11,488 bases of DNA from an uncultured Actinomycetes bacterium (GCA_900313875.1 OMSY01000158.1:1-11488); one strand, 5' to 3'; positions 1-7,463 are shown, numbered from the stretch's first letter. A program made the numbers and translations. The notes: generated by a model from the sequence alone, not told the origin.

Positions 1-1
1 C

Positions 2-583
2 ATCGCCATCGACCTGCATCAGGGTCAGATCCAGGGCTTCTTCGACATCCCTGTCAACCATCTCACGGCACTTCCCCTTTTCGCCGATTACTTCAACGCC
101 AAGAAGATCGAGGACCTGTGCGTCGTTTCGCCTGACGTGGGGCGCGCGAAGGCCGCCAAGAAGCTCTCCGACCTCGTGAATGCGGACCTTGCCATCATGC
201 ACAAGGGGCGTCCTGCGCACAACAAGGCCGAGATCACGAGCGTCATCGGTGATGTCAGGGGGAAGAACTGCATTCTCAACGATGACATGATCGATACGGC
301 TGGGACGATGGTTGCCGGCATGAAGGCGCTGGTGACCGCTGGTGCCAAGTCCGTCCATATCTGTGCGACGCACGGCCTGCTCTCAGGACCCGCGGTCGAG
401 CGCCTCGAGGGGTGCGAGATCATCGAGGAGGTCGTGCTCTGTGACACGGTGCCCATCCCGCCCGAGAAGCGGACAGCCAAGATCAACGTCATCACGGTGG
501 GTCCGCTCATCGCCCGCGCCATCGCTAACGTCTTCAACAACGACAGCATCTCAGAGCTCTTCGACCCCGACTTCGCGTTGTAG
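2..583 (+). CDS. prs: Ribose-phosphate pyrophosphokinase (PRPP synthetase), 3' part
   Basis: This enzyme transfers pyrophosphate from ATP to ribose 5-phosphate to make PRPP for purine, pyrimidine, histidine, tryptophan and NAD synthesis in the cytosol. Only the last 193 codons are present; class I enzymes are usually 310-330 residues, so roughly 120-130 N-terminal residues lie left of the window. The first visible residues, DLHQGQIQGFFDIPVNHL, are the typical block of the family. They are followed by VVSPDVGRAK and then the PRPP-binding loop DDMIDTAGT, flanked by VIGDVRGKNCIL and ATHGLLSGPA. The C-terminus VGPLIARAIANVF...SISELF is also canonical. One small oddity is Asn in ILNDDMIDTAGT, where Val is usual. 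The stop TAG at 581-583 overlaps the ribosome binding site of the next gene, so the two are almost certainly cotranscribed. The promoter is outside the window. Confidence 0.97.
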   Translation: MAIDLHQGQIQGFFDIPVNHLTALPLFADYFNAKKIEDLCVVSPDVGRAKAAKKLSDLVNADLAIMHKGRPAHNKAEITSVIGDVRGKNCILNDDMIDTAGTMVAGMKALVTAGAKSVHICATHGLLSGPAVERLEGCEIIEEVVLCDTVPIPPEKRTAKINVITVGPLIARAIANVFNNDSISELFDPDFAL

Positions 584-592
584 GGGCGGCAC

Positions 593-1201
593 GTGGGTCC
601 TTTCTCCAAGCCGGATGCGGAATACCTCGTCGTCTGCCTCGGCAATCCGGGCGACGAGTATCGCGACACGCGTCACAATGCCGGTTTCATGTGTGCGGAC
701 ATCCTCGGGGAGCGTCTCGGTGCGCGCTATTGGAAGTCCCAGGACAGTGCGCTGACCGCTCAGGTGTCCCATGAGGGGCATGAGCTGGTTCTTGCGAAGC
801 CCCTCACGTTCATGAACCTCTCCGGTTCAGCCGTGCGCCCGCTTGCGCGACGCTATTCCGTGGACCCGGGACATATCATCGTCGTCCATGATGAGATGGA
901 TCTCGTTCCGGGCGATGTGCGCGTGCGGCGTGGCGGCAGTGCGTCGGGCCACAACGGCCTCAAGAGCATCTACGAGCGTCTTGGCAGCAAGGACATGCTC
1001 CGGGTCCGTATCGGCATCGGCACGCCTCCGGGGCGCATGCCCGGTGCCGACTATGTGCTGCAGCGTCTCAAGGGCGAGGTTCTTGAGGCGCAGCGTGCGG
1101 ATTGCGAGGTCGCCGCTGATGCAGTGCTCTGTCTTGTCACCGAAGGTCTCGAGGAGACCATGCAGCGGTTCAACGGCAGGCACCGGTTGCTCGAGCGCTG
1201 A
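593..1201 (+). CDS. pth: Peptidyl-tRNA hydrolase
   Basis: It cleaves the ester bond of peptidyl-tRNA that drops off ribosomes and so recycles tRNA; it acts as a soluble monomer. The 202 residues match the usual 185-205. Every active-site block is visible: LGNPG (N18) followed by TRHNAGF with catalytic H28, PLTFMNLSG (N75), VVHDEMDL (D100) and SGHNGLKS (H120, N121). These correspond to E. coli N10, H20, N68, D93, H113 and N114. The start is GTG at 593, chosen because AGGGG at 582-586, overlapping the prs stop, is 6 bases upstream and because the only earlier in-frame sequence is prs-coding in another frame. The gap after prs is 9 bases, which indicates an operon. A prs-pth pair is common in actinobacteria and related phyla. 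Downstream the gene is convergent with the ABC transporter gene after 88 bp. Confidence 0.97.
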   Translation: MGPFSKPDAEYLVVCLGNPGDEYRDTRHNAGFMCADILGERLGARYWKSQDSALTAQVSHEGHELVLAKPLTFMNLSGSAVRPLARRYSVDPGHIIVVHDEMDLVPGDVRVRRGGSASGHNGLKSIYERLGSKDMLRVRIGIGTPPGRMPGADYVLQRLKGEVLEAQRADCEVAADAVLCLVTEGLEETMQRFNGRHRLLER

Positions 1202-1250
1202 GCGACTGACGCAGGCACGGCCGCTGGGCCCCCACATGGCACATTGCCCC

Positions 1251-1290
1251 ACGGATGACACACTCGTCCCCGGGCCAGTATGCCATCCGT
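1251..1290. terminator. Possible weak hairpin between convergent pth and ABC genes
   Basis: ACGGATG (1251-1257) and CATCCGT (1284-1290) form a perfect 7-bp inverted repeat with a 26-base loop in the 88-bp gap between the pth stop and the ABC transporter stop. The right arm includes the first base of the ABC stop codon. No T-run follows on either strand, so this is a poor intrinsic terminator; Rho-dependent ending is equally possible. I see no better candidate in the gap. Confidence 0.25.
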
Positions 1291-4200
1291 CATTCTCCCC
1301 GAAGCGCCTCGACCGGGTCACGGTTGGCCGCCTTGCGGGAGGGAATGATTCCCGCGATGAGGGTAAGCGCCATGCTGATGAGGATGAGAACGATTGCAGA
1401 GGTCACCGGCAGGTGCAGGATATGCCGTACGTGATGGCTGTTGCGTATGATGATGTTCACCGGTATCGACAGCAGGTACACCGTACCGATGGCGAGCAGG
1501 CCGGCGGCGAGGCCCTCGATGGCGGTTTCCGCATTGAAGACGTTGGCGATGTTGCCTTTCGAGGCGCCCATCGCGCGTAGGATACCGATCTCCTTCTTGC
1601 GTTCGAGCACCGAGATGTAGGTGATGATGCCGATCATGATCGAGCTCACGAGCAGGGAGATGCTCACGAAGGCGATGAGCACGGCGCTGATCATGTCGAC
1701 GATGTCCGTGACCGACGAGATGAGGGCACCCATGATGTCGCTGTACGAGATCACCTGGTCGTCCTTGCCCTGTGCTTTCATCTGCTCGTTGTAGCCATCG
1801 ATGATCTTGAGCACCTGCTCCTTGTGGCTGAAATCGATGGGATAGAGGTTGATGGACTGGGGACTGGATTCCTCCGCGTAGCCAAGCTTGGTCAGGTTGT
1901 GGTCGTAGGAGAGCTGCTCGGCATTGAGATAGTTCTGCAGCAGGTTCGTCAGGTCGTCTTGGGTCATGTTGAAGTGAAGCGCCCCTGCGAAGGCCTCCGC
2001 ATCCACCGAGAACAGGCTTCCCATCTGCGAGAACAGCTGCTGCATCTGCTGCTGGACGCCCGAGCTCATCGCGGCAGCCATCTGCTGTGCCATCTGCTGG
2101 ATCATCTGCGCCATCGCCTGTTCGATGTAGGGCTGGTAGGTGTTGACCATGTAGTCCTGCATGACCTGCGTGACCTGCTGCTGGAGGGCGGCTCCCGCGA
2201 TGACCTGCATCTTGGCCATCTGGTCCGCCACCTTCTCCGTGGCCAGATAGCTCTGGAAGTCCTTCGAGAAGTCGGTGTTCTCGGTGATGGCCTCACCGGG
2301 ATGCTGCTCGTACCAGTAGGGCATGAACCCTCGGGCGATATCCTGTGCGAGGTCGGAGACGGCCTTCTGGTCGCTTGCCGAGAGTTCGGCGTTCCCGAGG
2401 GACGAGAAGTCCGGTGGGGGCACGTTGCGCATCGTGTTCGCGAGCTGCGAGGTGTCCATGCCGCTCAGGTCCAGGTCACCCATATCCGCATCGAAACCGC
2501 TCAGGTCGAGTCCGCTCGTGTCGAAGCTGAAGGCGGACTCGAGGGCCGCCTCGTCCACGGAGAAGAGGCTGCTCATGTCGAAAGCGCCCCGGTTCTCATC
2601 CTTCAGCTCATCGAAGGTCTTGCCGGTGAAGACGTCGACATCCGGGTTCTCGAGCTGGCTTTTCACGATATCGGATTGCGCAGCCCTGTCGATGAGTGTG
2701 GTCGTGAGGGCGTGGGTGTACGCGATGCCCTCCGTCAACGAGGGCGACCTGGTGGTGGCCGAGGGCTGTATGATGCCGACGACCTTGAGCGTGAGCCCGT
2801 TCTCGACCCGCTCCTTCATGAAATCGTCGTCCTCGGTGGCTTTGGTCCAGGTATCCGTATCCGATGTGTAGCGGTAGCAATCTGCCTGTGGCACCACCTT
2901 GAACGTGAGGTTCATGGCATCATCGAACGTGAAATCGACCTTGGTGTCCGGTATCTCGACATCCTGCGAGTCCATCGCCTTCTCGGCGAGCTCCTTGAAC
3001 TCGTTGGGGTCGAGGATGCCGATGCTGTAGAGCGTGTAATCGCTGAGCTTCCCGCTCCTGGTGAGCACGAGCACGCATTCGTCGGCGGCATCCGGCCAAC
3101 GGCCGCGTACGACGTCGAACTGCTCATCGAGCAGCTCGCGGTCCTCGATCATCTCCTGGTAGGAGTTGGAGGTCATGCCGCTCGAGGCGAAAGCCGTGCT
3201 CGAGTTGATGGAATTGCTGGCAAGGCTCTCCATCGGTCCGGGGTTGAGCTGGACCACCCCGTCGGATGTGTCGCTCTTGAAGATCTGAGGTACCACCCCG
3301 TAGTCGTAGCGGATGGTGTTCACATGGTCGTAGACATCGGATTGCCCGCTCTCGAGGTAGGTCTTGAACGATGCCAGGTCGTTGTTCTCGATGGAGGCGA
3401 ACATGTCGGAGATCATGGGTACCTCGGGGATGAGGTCCGGGTTCGCATCGGGCTGCGGGGTCGGCGTGACGGTCGTCTCGTCCTCGTCGTCGCTCGATAC
3501 GCCCATCAGGCTGCTGAGATCATAGCTCGTCTTCGTTATCGAGACGGGGTAGGAGGACAAGGTGTCTTCCTCGACCTTGTCGATATGGTCGTTGACCCCG
3601 TTGGAGAGCGCGAGGATTGCGGCGATGCCGAAGATACCGATGGACCCGGCGAATGCGGTGAGTATCGTGCGCGCCTTCTTGGTCATGAGATTGCTGAACG
3701 ACAGGCCGAGCGCGGTACGGAAGGACATCGACGCCTTGCGGCCCTTGTCCAGGGCGGGCGTGGTCATCCTCGTAAGGGGTTCTGTGGGTGTGGAGGCCTC
3801 ATCGGGTCCCATGCCGTCCGATATCTCGATTGGCAGGGTGGCAGGCGCCCTATCGGCTTCCCCGTTGGCTGTCATCCCCGCAGATTGCGCGGCGACCGGT
3901 ATCGCGTCGGTTTCCCCGGCATCTGATGTTCCATCAGGTGCCCCGGAGAACGGCGCCCCATCGGGCACCACCGGGTTGTCGTCGTCCATGATATGCCCGT
4001 CGCTCAGCTTCACGGTACGGGTCGCGTACCGCTCCGCCAGGTTCGGGTTGTGGGTCACCATGATGACGAGGCGGTCACGTGCGATCTCGGCAAGGAGATC
4101 CATGACCTGCAGGCCCGTCTCGGTGTCGAGCGCTCCGGTCGGTTCGTCGGCGAGAACGATGTCCGGGTCGCAGACAAGTGCACGTGCGATGGCGACGCGT

Positions 4201-4643
4201 TGCATCTGGCCACCCGACAGCTGGCTCGGTTTCTTGTTGATATGGTCGGCAAGGCCCACCTTGACGAGCGCCTCGGTGGCGCGGGTGCGGCATTCCTCGC
4301 GGGATGCGCCTGACAACGTCGGTGCGAGTGCGACGTTGTTCAGGATGCTCTGATGCGGGATGAGGTTGTAGCTCTGGAAGATGAAACCGATGCGATGGTT
4401 GCGATAGGTATCCCAGTCACTGCTCTTGTAGTTCCTGGTGGAGACCCCGTCGATGATGATGTCGCCGGAGTCGGCATGGTCGAGACCCCCCAGCACGTTG
4501 AGAAGCGTCGTCTTGCCTGAACCGCTGGGTCCGAGGACGGCGACGAACTCGCATTCCCTGAAGACGATGGAGACGTTGTCCAGCGCATTCTGGACAAAGG
4601 AATCCGACTTGTAGGATTTGCAGATCTCTCGAATCTCTATCAC
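1290..4643 (-). CDS. Fused ABC transporter ATPase-permease (MacB/FtsX-type) with giant extracellular domain
   Basis: Numbering is from GTG 4643 (1117 residues). The N-terminal ATPase carries Walker A GPSGSGKTT (38-46), the Q-loop (Q90), signature LSGGQ (142-146), Walker B DIVLADE (161-167) and H-loop H198, closest to the LolD/MacB class. A Pro/Asp/Thr-rich linker (about 220-302) leads to a first membrane helix (about 327-347), an extracellular domain of about 630 residues, then three membrane helices (about 980-1007, 1040-1065, 1080-1100). The FtsX block ISVLERKKEIGILRAMGAS and the ending RDPVEALRGE are typical of the family. Such proteins are mechanotransmitters or export peptides, lipids or drugs; the substrate here cannot be told. 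No signal peptide or MacA partner is seen. Start: GTG 4643 is preceded by AGGG 7 bases upstream and by a -10-like TATCAT, and gives the usual MIEI..L.KSY N-terminus. In-frame ATG 4682 and GTG 4712 would add 13 or 23 unconserved residues. Confidence 0.93.
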   Translation of the reverse strand: MIEIREICKSYKSDSFVQNALDNVSIVFRECEFVAVLGPSGSGKTTLLNVLGGLDHADSGDIIIDGVSTRNYKSSDWDTYRNHRIGFIFQSYNLIPHQSILNNVALAPTLSGASREECRTRATEALVKVGLADHINKKPSQLSGGQMQRVAIARALVCDPDIVLADEPTGALDTETGLQVMDLLAEIARDRLVIMVTHNPNLAERYATRTVKLSDGHIMDDDNPVVPDGAPFSGAPDGTSDAGETDAIPVAAQSAGMTANGEADRAPATLPIEISDGMGPDEASTPTEPLTRMTTPALDKGRKASMSFRTALGLSFSNLMTKKARTILTAFAGSIGIFGIAAILALSNGVNDHIDKVEEDTLSSYPVSITKTSYDLSSLMGVSSDDEDETTVTPTPQPDANPDLIPEVPMISDMFASIENNDLASFKTYLESGQSDVYDHVNTIRYDYGVVPQIFKSDTSDGVVQLNPGPMESLASNSINSSTAFASSGMTSNSYQEMIEDRELLDEQFDVVRGRWPDAADECVLVLTRSGKLSDYTLYSIGILDPNEFKELAEKAMDSQDVEIPDTKVDFTFDDAMNLTFKVVPQADCYRYTSDTDTWTKATEDDDFMKERVENGLTLKVVGIIQPSATTRSPSLTEGIAYTHALTTTLIDRAAQSDIVKSQLENPDVDVFTGKTFDELKDENRGAFDMSSLFSVDEAALESAFSFDTSGLDLSGFDADMGDLDLSGMDTSQLANTMRNVPPPDFSSLGNAELSASDQKAVSDLAQDIARGFMPYWYEQHPGEAITENTDFSKDFQSYLATEKVADQMAKMQVIAGAALQQQVTQVMQDYMVNTYQPYIEQAMAQMIQQMAQQMAAAMSSGVQQQMQQLFSQMGSLFSVDAEAFAGALHFNMTQDDLTNLLQNYLNAEQLSYDHNLTKLGYAEESSPQSINLYPIDFSHKEQVLKIIDGYNEQMKAQGKDDQVISYSDIMGALISSVTDIVDMISAVLIAFVSISLLVSSIMIGIITYISVLERKKEIGILRAMGASKGNIANVFNAETAIEGLAAGLLAIGTVYLLSIPVNIIIRNSHHVRHILHLPVTSAIVLILISMALTLIAGIIPSRKAANRDPVEALRGE
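1971..2018 (-). repeat. Internal protein repeat, copy 2 (ABC extracellular domain)
   Basis: Codes for SLFSVDAEAFAGALHF (residues 876-891), which matches SLFSVDEAALESAFSF encoded at 2523-2570 in 9 of 16 positions, including an uninterrupted SLFSVD. It is followed by NMTQDDLTNLL. Confidence 0.6.
2022..2222 (-). other. Met/Gln-rich segment of the ABC protein's extracellular domain
   Basis: Residues about 808-874 of the ABC protein contain 20 Gln and 11 Met in 67 residues, with runs such as QQMAQQMAAAM and GVQQQMQQLFSQM. Charge is almost absent and the spacing suggests a long amphipathic helix or coiled coil. It lies just before the second copy of the internal repeat. Met clusters can bind Cu(I), but here the Mets may equally be hydrophobic positions of a helix. 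Confidence 0.6.
2523..2570 (-). repeat. Internal protein repeat, copy 1 (ABC extracellular domain)
   Basis: Codes for SLFSVDEAALESAFSF (residues 692-707), the partner of the unit at 1971-2018. It is followed at once by a second small repetition, LDLSGFD (712-718) and LDLSGMD (724-730). Together these point to duplication within the extracellular domain. Confidence 0.6.
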
Positions 4644-4690
4644 GATGAGTCCCTGCCTGTCGAGTGCGTTGAGATGGTGCATCTGTGCGA

Positions 4691-4719
4691 ATGATAGCCC
4701 AATGCATGCCACGTTTCCG
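4691..4719 (-). promoter_or_regulatory. Possible promoter of the ABC transporter gene
   Basis: Read on the minus strand, TATCAT (4696-4691) matches the -10 consensus in 5 of 6 bases. The -35 at the 17-bp spacing is only CGGAAA (3 of 6). A start near 4684 would give a leader of about 40 bases before GTG 4643, and it would exclude the longer in-frame starts. The -35 region coincides with the dyad at 4709-4722. Confidence 0.35.
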
Positions 4720-4722
4720 TGG
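4709..4722. promoter_or_regulatory. Dyad CCACG-TTTC-CGTGG, possible operator of the ABC gene
   Basis: A perfect 5-bp inverted repeat with a 4-base centre (CCACGTTTCCGTGG) overlaps the expected -35 of the ABC gene on the minus strand. No T-run follows, so it is not a terminator. A repressor or activator site is plausible; the regulator is unknown. Confidence 0.3.
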
Positions 4723-4866
4723 GAAAAGGCGCTGAGCGTGACTCAGGGCGAATCCGTTGCCAATCTGCCACCATCGGGGACTGGCTGGTGCGGGAAGTGG
4801 GGCTGGGATGCACCGGCCGGCTCCCTGTCCCACTACCCGCACCGATCCCGTTCCAGCCCGCATGCT

Positions 4867-4896
4867 GTGGCAAAGGAGGTTCGCATCGGATATAAT
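4867..4896 (+). promoter_or_regulatory. Promoter of the HMA metallochaperone gene
   Basis: GTGGCA (4867-4872, 4 of 6 to TTGACA) and a perfect TATAAT (4891-4896) are separated by 18 bp. Transcription should start near 4903, giving a leader of about 32 bases that includes AGGAGG at 4920-4925. The -10 and start region is overlapped by the dyad at 4893-4909, which suggests repression. Confidence 0.65.
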
Positions 4897-4909
4897 AAGG
4901 CGAGCCTAA
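4893..4909 (-). promoter_or_regulatory. Metal-box-like dyad over the HMA gene start point (site A)
   Basis: On the minus strand the sequence is TTAGGCTCGCCTTATTA, with a palindromic core AGGC-GA-GCCT on +. It covers the end of the -10 and the expected +1. It resembles DtxR/IdeR boxes (TTAGGTTAGCCTAACCTAA, about 12 of 19 positions) and shares TTAGG-T-GCC with the site at 7408-7424 upstream of copA. Binding by a DtxR-family or other metal regulator is an inference. Confidence 0.35.
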
Positions 4910-4934
4910 TCACGATGACAGGAGGTCCTTTGCC

Positions 4935-5183
4935 ATGTTCAAGACCACTGTGGCTGTTGACGGTATGATGTGCGGCATGTGCGAGGCGCATGTCAACGAT
5001 GCCATCCGCGCGAAGTTCGATATCAAGAAGGTCAGCTCCTCGCATGCGAAGGGCGAGACCGTCATCATCTCCGAGGTCGAGCTCGATGAAGCCGCCATCG
5101 CCGAGACGATCGGCGCAACCGGATACCGGGTCACGGGCTTCGCAAGCGAGCCGTATGAGAAGAAGGGCTTCTTCGGACGCTGA
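4935..5183 (+). CDS. Heavy-metal-associated (HMA) domain protein, CopZ-like copper chaperone
   Basis: This 82-residue protein is a single HMA domain. The metal-binding loop near the N-terminus reads GMMCGMCEAHV (C13 and C16) in place of the usual GMTCxxC, with a Met between the two cysteines. The rest fits the beta-alpha-beta-beta-alpha-beta fold, including the late IGATGYRV block. The last dozen residues (EPYEKKGFFGR) are basic and outside the domain. Proteins like this carry Cu(I) in the cytosol to a P1B ATPase or regulator; copA 2.3 kb downstream is the obvious partner. The start ATG 4935 has AGGAGG 9 bases upstream, the best ribosome binding site in the window. The gene is a single transcription unit with its own promoter and a terminator behind it. 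Metal identity (Cu rather than Zn or Cd) is inferred from the neighbour, not proved by the loop. Confidence 0.88.
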   Translation: MFKTTVAVDGMMCGMCEAHVNDAIRAKFDIKKVSSSHAKGETVIISEVELDEAAIAETIGATGYRVTGFASEPYEKKGFFGR

Positions 5184-5209
5184 CGGCCTTCTCCTTCTGC
5201 TTGACAGGA

Positions 5210-5245
5210 TCCGGTGGAACAGGGGACACAGCCCGTTCCACCGGA
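5210..5245. terminator. Bidirectional terminator between HMA and M13 peptidase genes
   Basis: TCCGGTGGAAC (5210-5220) and GTTCCACCGGA (5235-5245) form a perfect 11-bp stem with a 14-base loop. It sits between two convergent genes, 26 bases past the HMA stop and 43 bases past the peptidase stop. The T-run is weak on + (CCCCTTTCT a few bases later) and absent on the minus strand, so strength is uncertain, but stem and position fit a shared terminator. Confidence 0.65.
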
Positions 5246-5288
5246 AAGCCCCTTTCTGCGTGGTCGATGCCGGTGACGGTGGCACTCC

Positions 5289-7250
5289 CTACCAGACCTT
5301 GAGTCGCATTTCGGGTGGCAGGTACATGCCGTCGCCGGGTCTCACACCGTAAGCCTCATGGAATTCCGGGAGCTGCTGCACCGCTGCATTGGTGCGGAGG
5401 TGCCCAGGCGCATGCACGTCGTTCGTCAGCAGGAACTCCGCGAGCAGCGGTGACTCCACGGTACGCCAGTTGCGTGCATAGGCGGCGAAGAACGCAGCCC
5501 AGTCGAATCCGGGAATCGTGTGCCCGATGGCGGCCATGCACATCAGGCCACCGAGGTCTGCGGTGTTCTCGCCGGATGTGAGCTTCCCGTCCATGGTCTT
5601 GCCGGGCAGCACCTCGATGCCGTCCCAATACCGCGCGACTGCATCGGTGCGTTCCTTGAACGCGGCACGGTCCCCATCGGTCCACCAGCTCTCACCGAGG
5701 TTGCCGTGCTTGTCGTACTTGCTGCCCGACTTGTCGAAGGCGTGCGTGATCTCGTGGCCGATGACCATCCCGATACCGCCCATGCGCTCCTCGATGGGGG
5801 CATCCGGGCTGTAGAAGACGCCGCCGAGGATGCCTGCGAGGATGTTGATGGAGTTGTCCGTGGGCAGGTAGTAGGCATTTACCTGCTGCGGTGACATGAG
5901 CCACTCCTCGCGGTCGACCTCCCTGTTGACCTTCTCGACACGGCAAGCATGGCGGAAATCGCGTATGGCCAGCGTGAGCTCCAGAAGGTCGGCATCATCG
6001 GTGAAGTCGAGCTGTTCGAACGGTGGCCAGCTCTTCGGCCGTGCGACCCTGACGGTCATCGCATCCAGCTTCTCCACGGCCTTGTCACGCGTCTCGCGGC
6101 TGAGCCAGTCCGTCTCGTCCAAGCGCGCACGGTAGGTGTCGATGACCTGCGCGATGAGGTGCTCCACATCTGCGACGGTTCCGTCTGTCACATAACGCTC
6201 GGTGTACAGAAGCCCGATCTCCATGCCGAGCAGCGCACTGGTGAGGTCGTAGGCCTTCTTCTCGAGCGGACGCGATCCCTGCGAGCCGAGACGTGCAGCG
6301 CGCCATTGCTCGGTGAGCTCCGAACAGTCCTGGTCGAGGAACGGCGCGGCATCCATGAGCATCCGGACGAGCAGCAGCGCCTTGAGTCCCTCGAGGTTCT
6401 CCGGGATGTAGACCTCGTTCATGCGTGCGAGCCAGTCAGGCTCCTCGAGGACGAACTTGCGCGAGGAGCCGACCTCCATCGCATCGAGCAGACTGGGCAG
6501 CGGATAGGTGATGCAGAGTTCTTCGAGCTCCTCGCGGGTGAGCGGGTTGTAGGTGATCTCCTCGAAGTCATCGCGCCCCGGGGCATCGGCACCGAGACAG
6601 GCCGTTGCGATCAGGCTCTCGACTGCAAAGGCCTTCTCGACGAGTCCCGCCGCCGCATCCTCATCGAACCCGACCTTCTTGAGCAGCGCGGTCTGATAGG
6701 CGTCGTTGGCTGCCTTGGTGCGGTCGCCTTGCGCCGTGCGCTCACGATACTCGTTGGCGTCCACGAGCGAGAAGCTGTCGGGTCCGAGGTAGACCACGTT
6801 GTTCAGGCTGTCCCGCTTGTCGGCGAACACCTCGTTGGCGTGCAGGGAGGTGGTAAGGCGCCATCCCCCGTCGCAGAGGAAGGCGGTGAGTTCCCCGAGC
6901 GTGCTCACGCGCTGCAGCCGCTCGAGGCGCCCGAGCACCGGTGCCATGCCGAGTGCGTTGCGGGCATCCATGTCGAGGAGCGCCGTGTACAGTCGATGCA
7001 CGAGCTTGCCGACGTGGCTCTGGGGATTCTCATCGGCGAGGATGCGCTTCACCTGCTGCTCGACCTCCTCCATCTGCTCACGGAAGGCCGACATCGAAGG
7101 TTCTCCCGGTTTCATCTGGGCAGTCGAGAGCCAGTCATGGTTGATTGCAGCATGGAAGTCGTCCTGCGGGCGTGGCACATCTCCTCCCGCGACCGCATCC
7201 ACGAGGTCCGAGTTGATCCAGTTCGCGTAATCAGGCTCTTGCCGTGTCAT
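5289..7250 (-). CDS. pepO: M13-family zinc metallopeptidase (PepO/neprilysin type)
   Basis: An oligoendopeptidase that cuts short peptides with one catalytic zinc. From ATG 7250 it has 653 residues, normal for bacterial M13. Visible catalytic parts are VIGHEITHAFD (zinc ligands H499 and H503, catalytic E500), ENTADLGG (third ligand E561, with D565), the substrate-binding NAYY (458-461), and DVHAPGHLR (H613 and R619, matching neprilysin H711 and R717). The end, PPEMRLKVW, keeps the terminal VW but has Leu-Lys where CRVW is common. No signal peptide or membrane helix is present at the N-terminus (MTRQEPDYANW), so it should be cytosolic, unlike mammalian neprilysin, and probably digests imported or turnover peptides. 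Start 7250 is chosen because AAAGG lies a few bases upstream; in-frame ATG 7280 has no ribosome binding site. It stands alone between the two copper genes, on the opposite strand. Confidence 0.95.
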   Translation of the reverse strand: MTRQEPDYANWINSDLVDAVAGGDVPRPQDDFHAAINHDWLSTAQMKPGEPSMSAFREQMEEVEQQVKRILADENPQSHVGKLVHRLYTALLDMDARNALGMAPVLGRLERLQRVSTLGELTAFLCDGGWRLTTSLHANEVFADKRDSLNNVVYLGPDSFSLVDANEYRERTAQGDRTKAANDAYQTALLKKVGFDEDAAAGLVEKAFAVESLIATACLGADAPGRDDFEEITYNPLTREELEELCITYPLPSLLDAMEVGSSRKFVLEEPDWLARMNEVYIPENLEGLKALLLVRMLMDAAPFLDQDCSELTEQWRAARLGSQGSRPLEKKAYDLTSALLGMEIGLLYTERYVTDGTVADVEHLIAQVIDTYRARLDETDWLSRETRDKAVEKLDAMTVRVARPKSWPPFEQLDFTDDADLLELTLAIRDFRHACRVEKVNREVDREEWLMSPQQVNAYYLPTDNSINILAGILGGVFYSPDAPIEERMGGIGMVIGHEITHAFDKSGSKYDKHGNLGESWWTDGDRAAFKERTDAVARYWDGIEVLPGKTMDGKLTSGENTADLGGLMCMAAIGHTIPGFDWAAFFAAYARNWRTVESPLLAEFLLTNDVHAPGHLRTNAAVQQLPEFHEAYGVRPGDGMYLPPEMRLKVW

Positions 7251-7313
7251 ATGCTGCCTTTCCGTCGACGATGGGTGCATGAGGGGCTCGTTTCGCTTGT
7301 GCTGTCGCCCACC

Positions 7314-7319
7314 AGTATA
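7314..7319 (-). promoter_or_regulatory. Possible -10 element of the peptidase gene
   Basis: On the minus strand TATACT (5 of 6 to consensus) would start transcription near 7306, with a leader of about 55 bases before ATG 7250. No recognisable -35 lies at 16-18 bp, so the call is weak. Confidence 0.3.
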
Positions 7320-7407
7320 GGGGGACGGCCAAGGAGGGGCGTGTTCCGTATCTGGTGTGTAGGATTTGCGGATGACGCGTGACGTGAGGAAAGGGCAAGG
7401 GCACCAC

Positions 7408-7424
7408 TTAGGTTTGCCAAACCA
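7408..7424 (+). promoter_or_regulatory. Metal-box-like palindrome upstream of copA (site B)
   Basis: TTAGGTTTGCCAAACCA contains the perfect palindrome GGTTTG-C-CAAACC (7411-7423). It matches a DtxR/IdeR-type box (TTAGGTTAGCCTAACCTAA) in 14 of 19 positions and shares TTAGG-T-GCC with the dyad on the HMA gene promoter. It lies about 40 bp upstream of the copA -10 candidate and about 90 bp from the divergent peptidase -10. No CopY box (TACANNTGTA) was seen in the gap. Confidence 0.45.
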
Positions 7425-7463
7425 CCGCCCACCGTTCGTGTGCTGGCGTTGTTTTCCTGCGGA

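Noticed and set aside
1824..3926. A 700-codon open frame on + opposite the ABC transporter gene
   Set aside because: It is antisense to a clear ABC protein with all motifs, and its translation is a low-complexity Val/Leu/Arg/Glu mixture with no domain. High GC keeps such shadow frames open.
5949..7382. A 477-codon open frame on + opposite the M13 peptidase
   Set aside because: Shadow of the peptidase gene; composition is skewed and no domain is recognisable.
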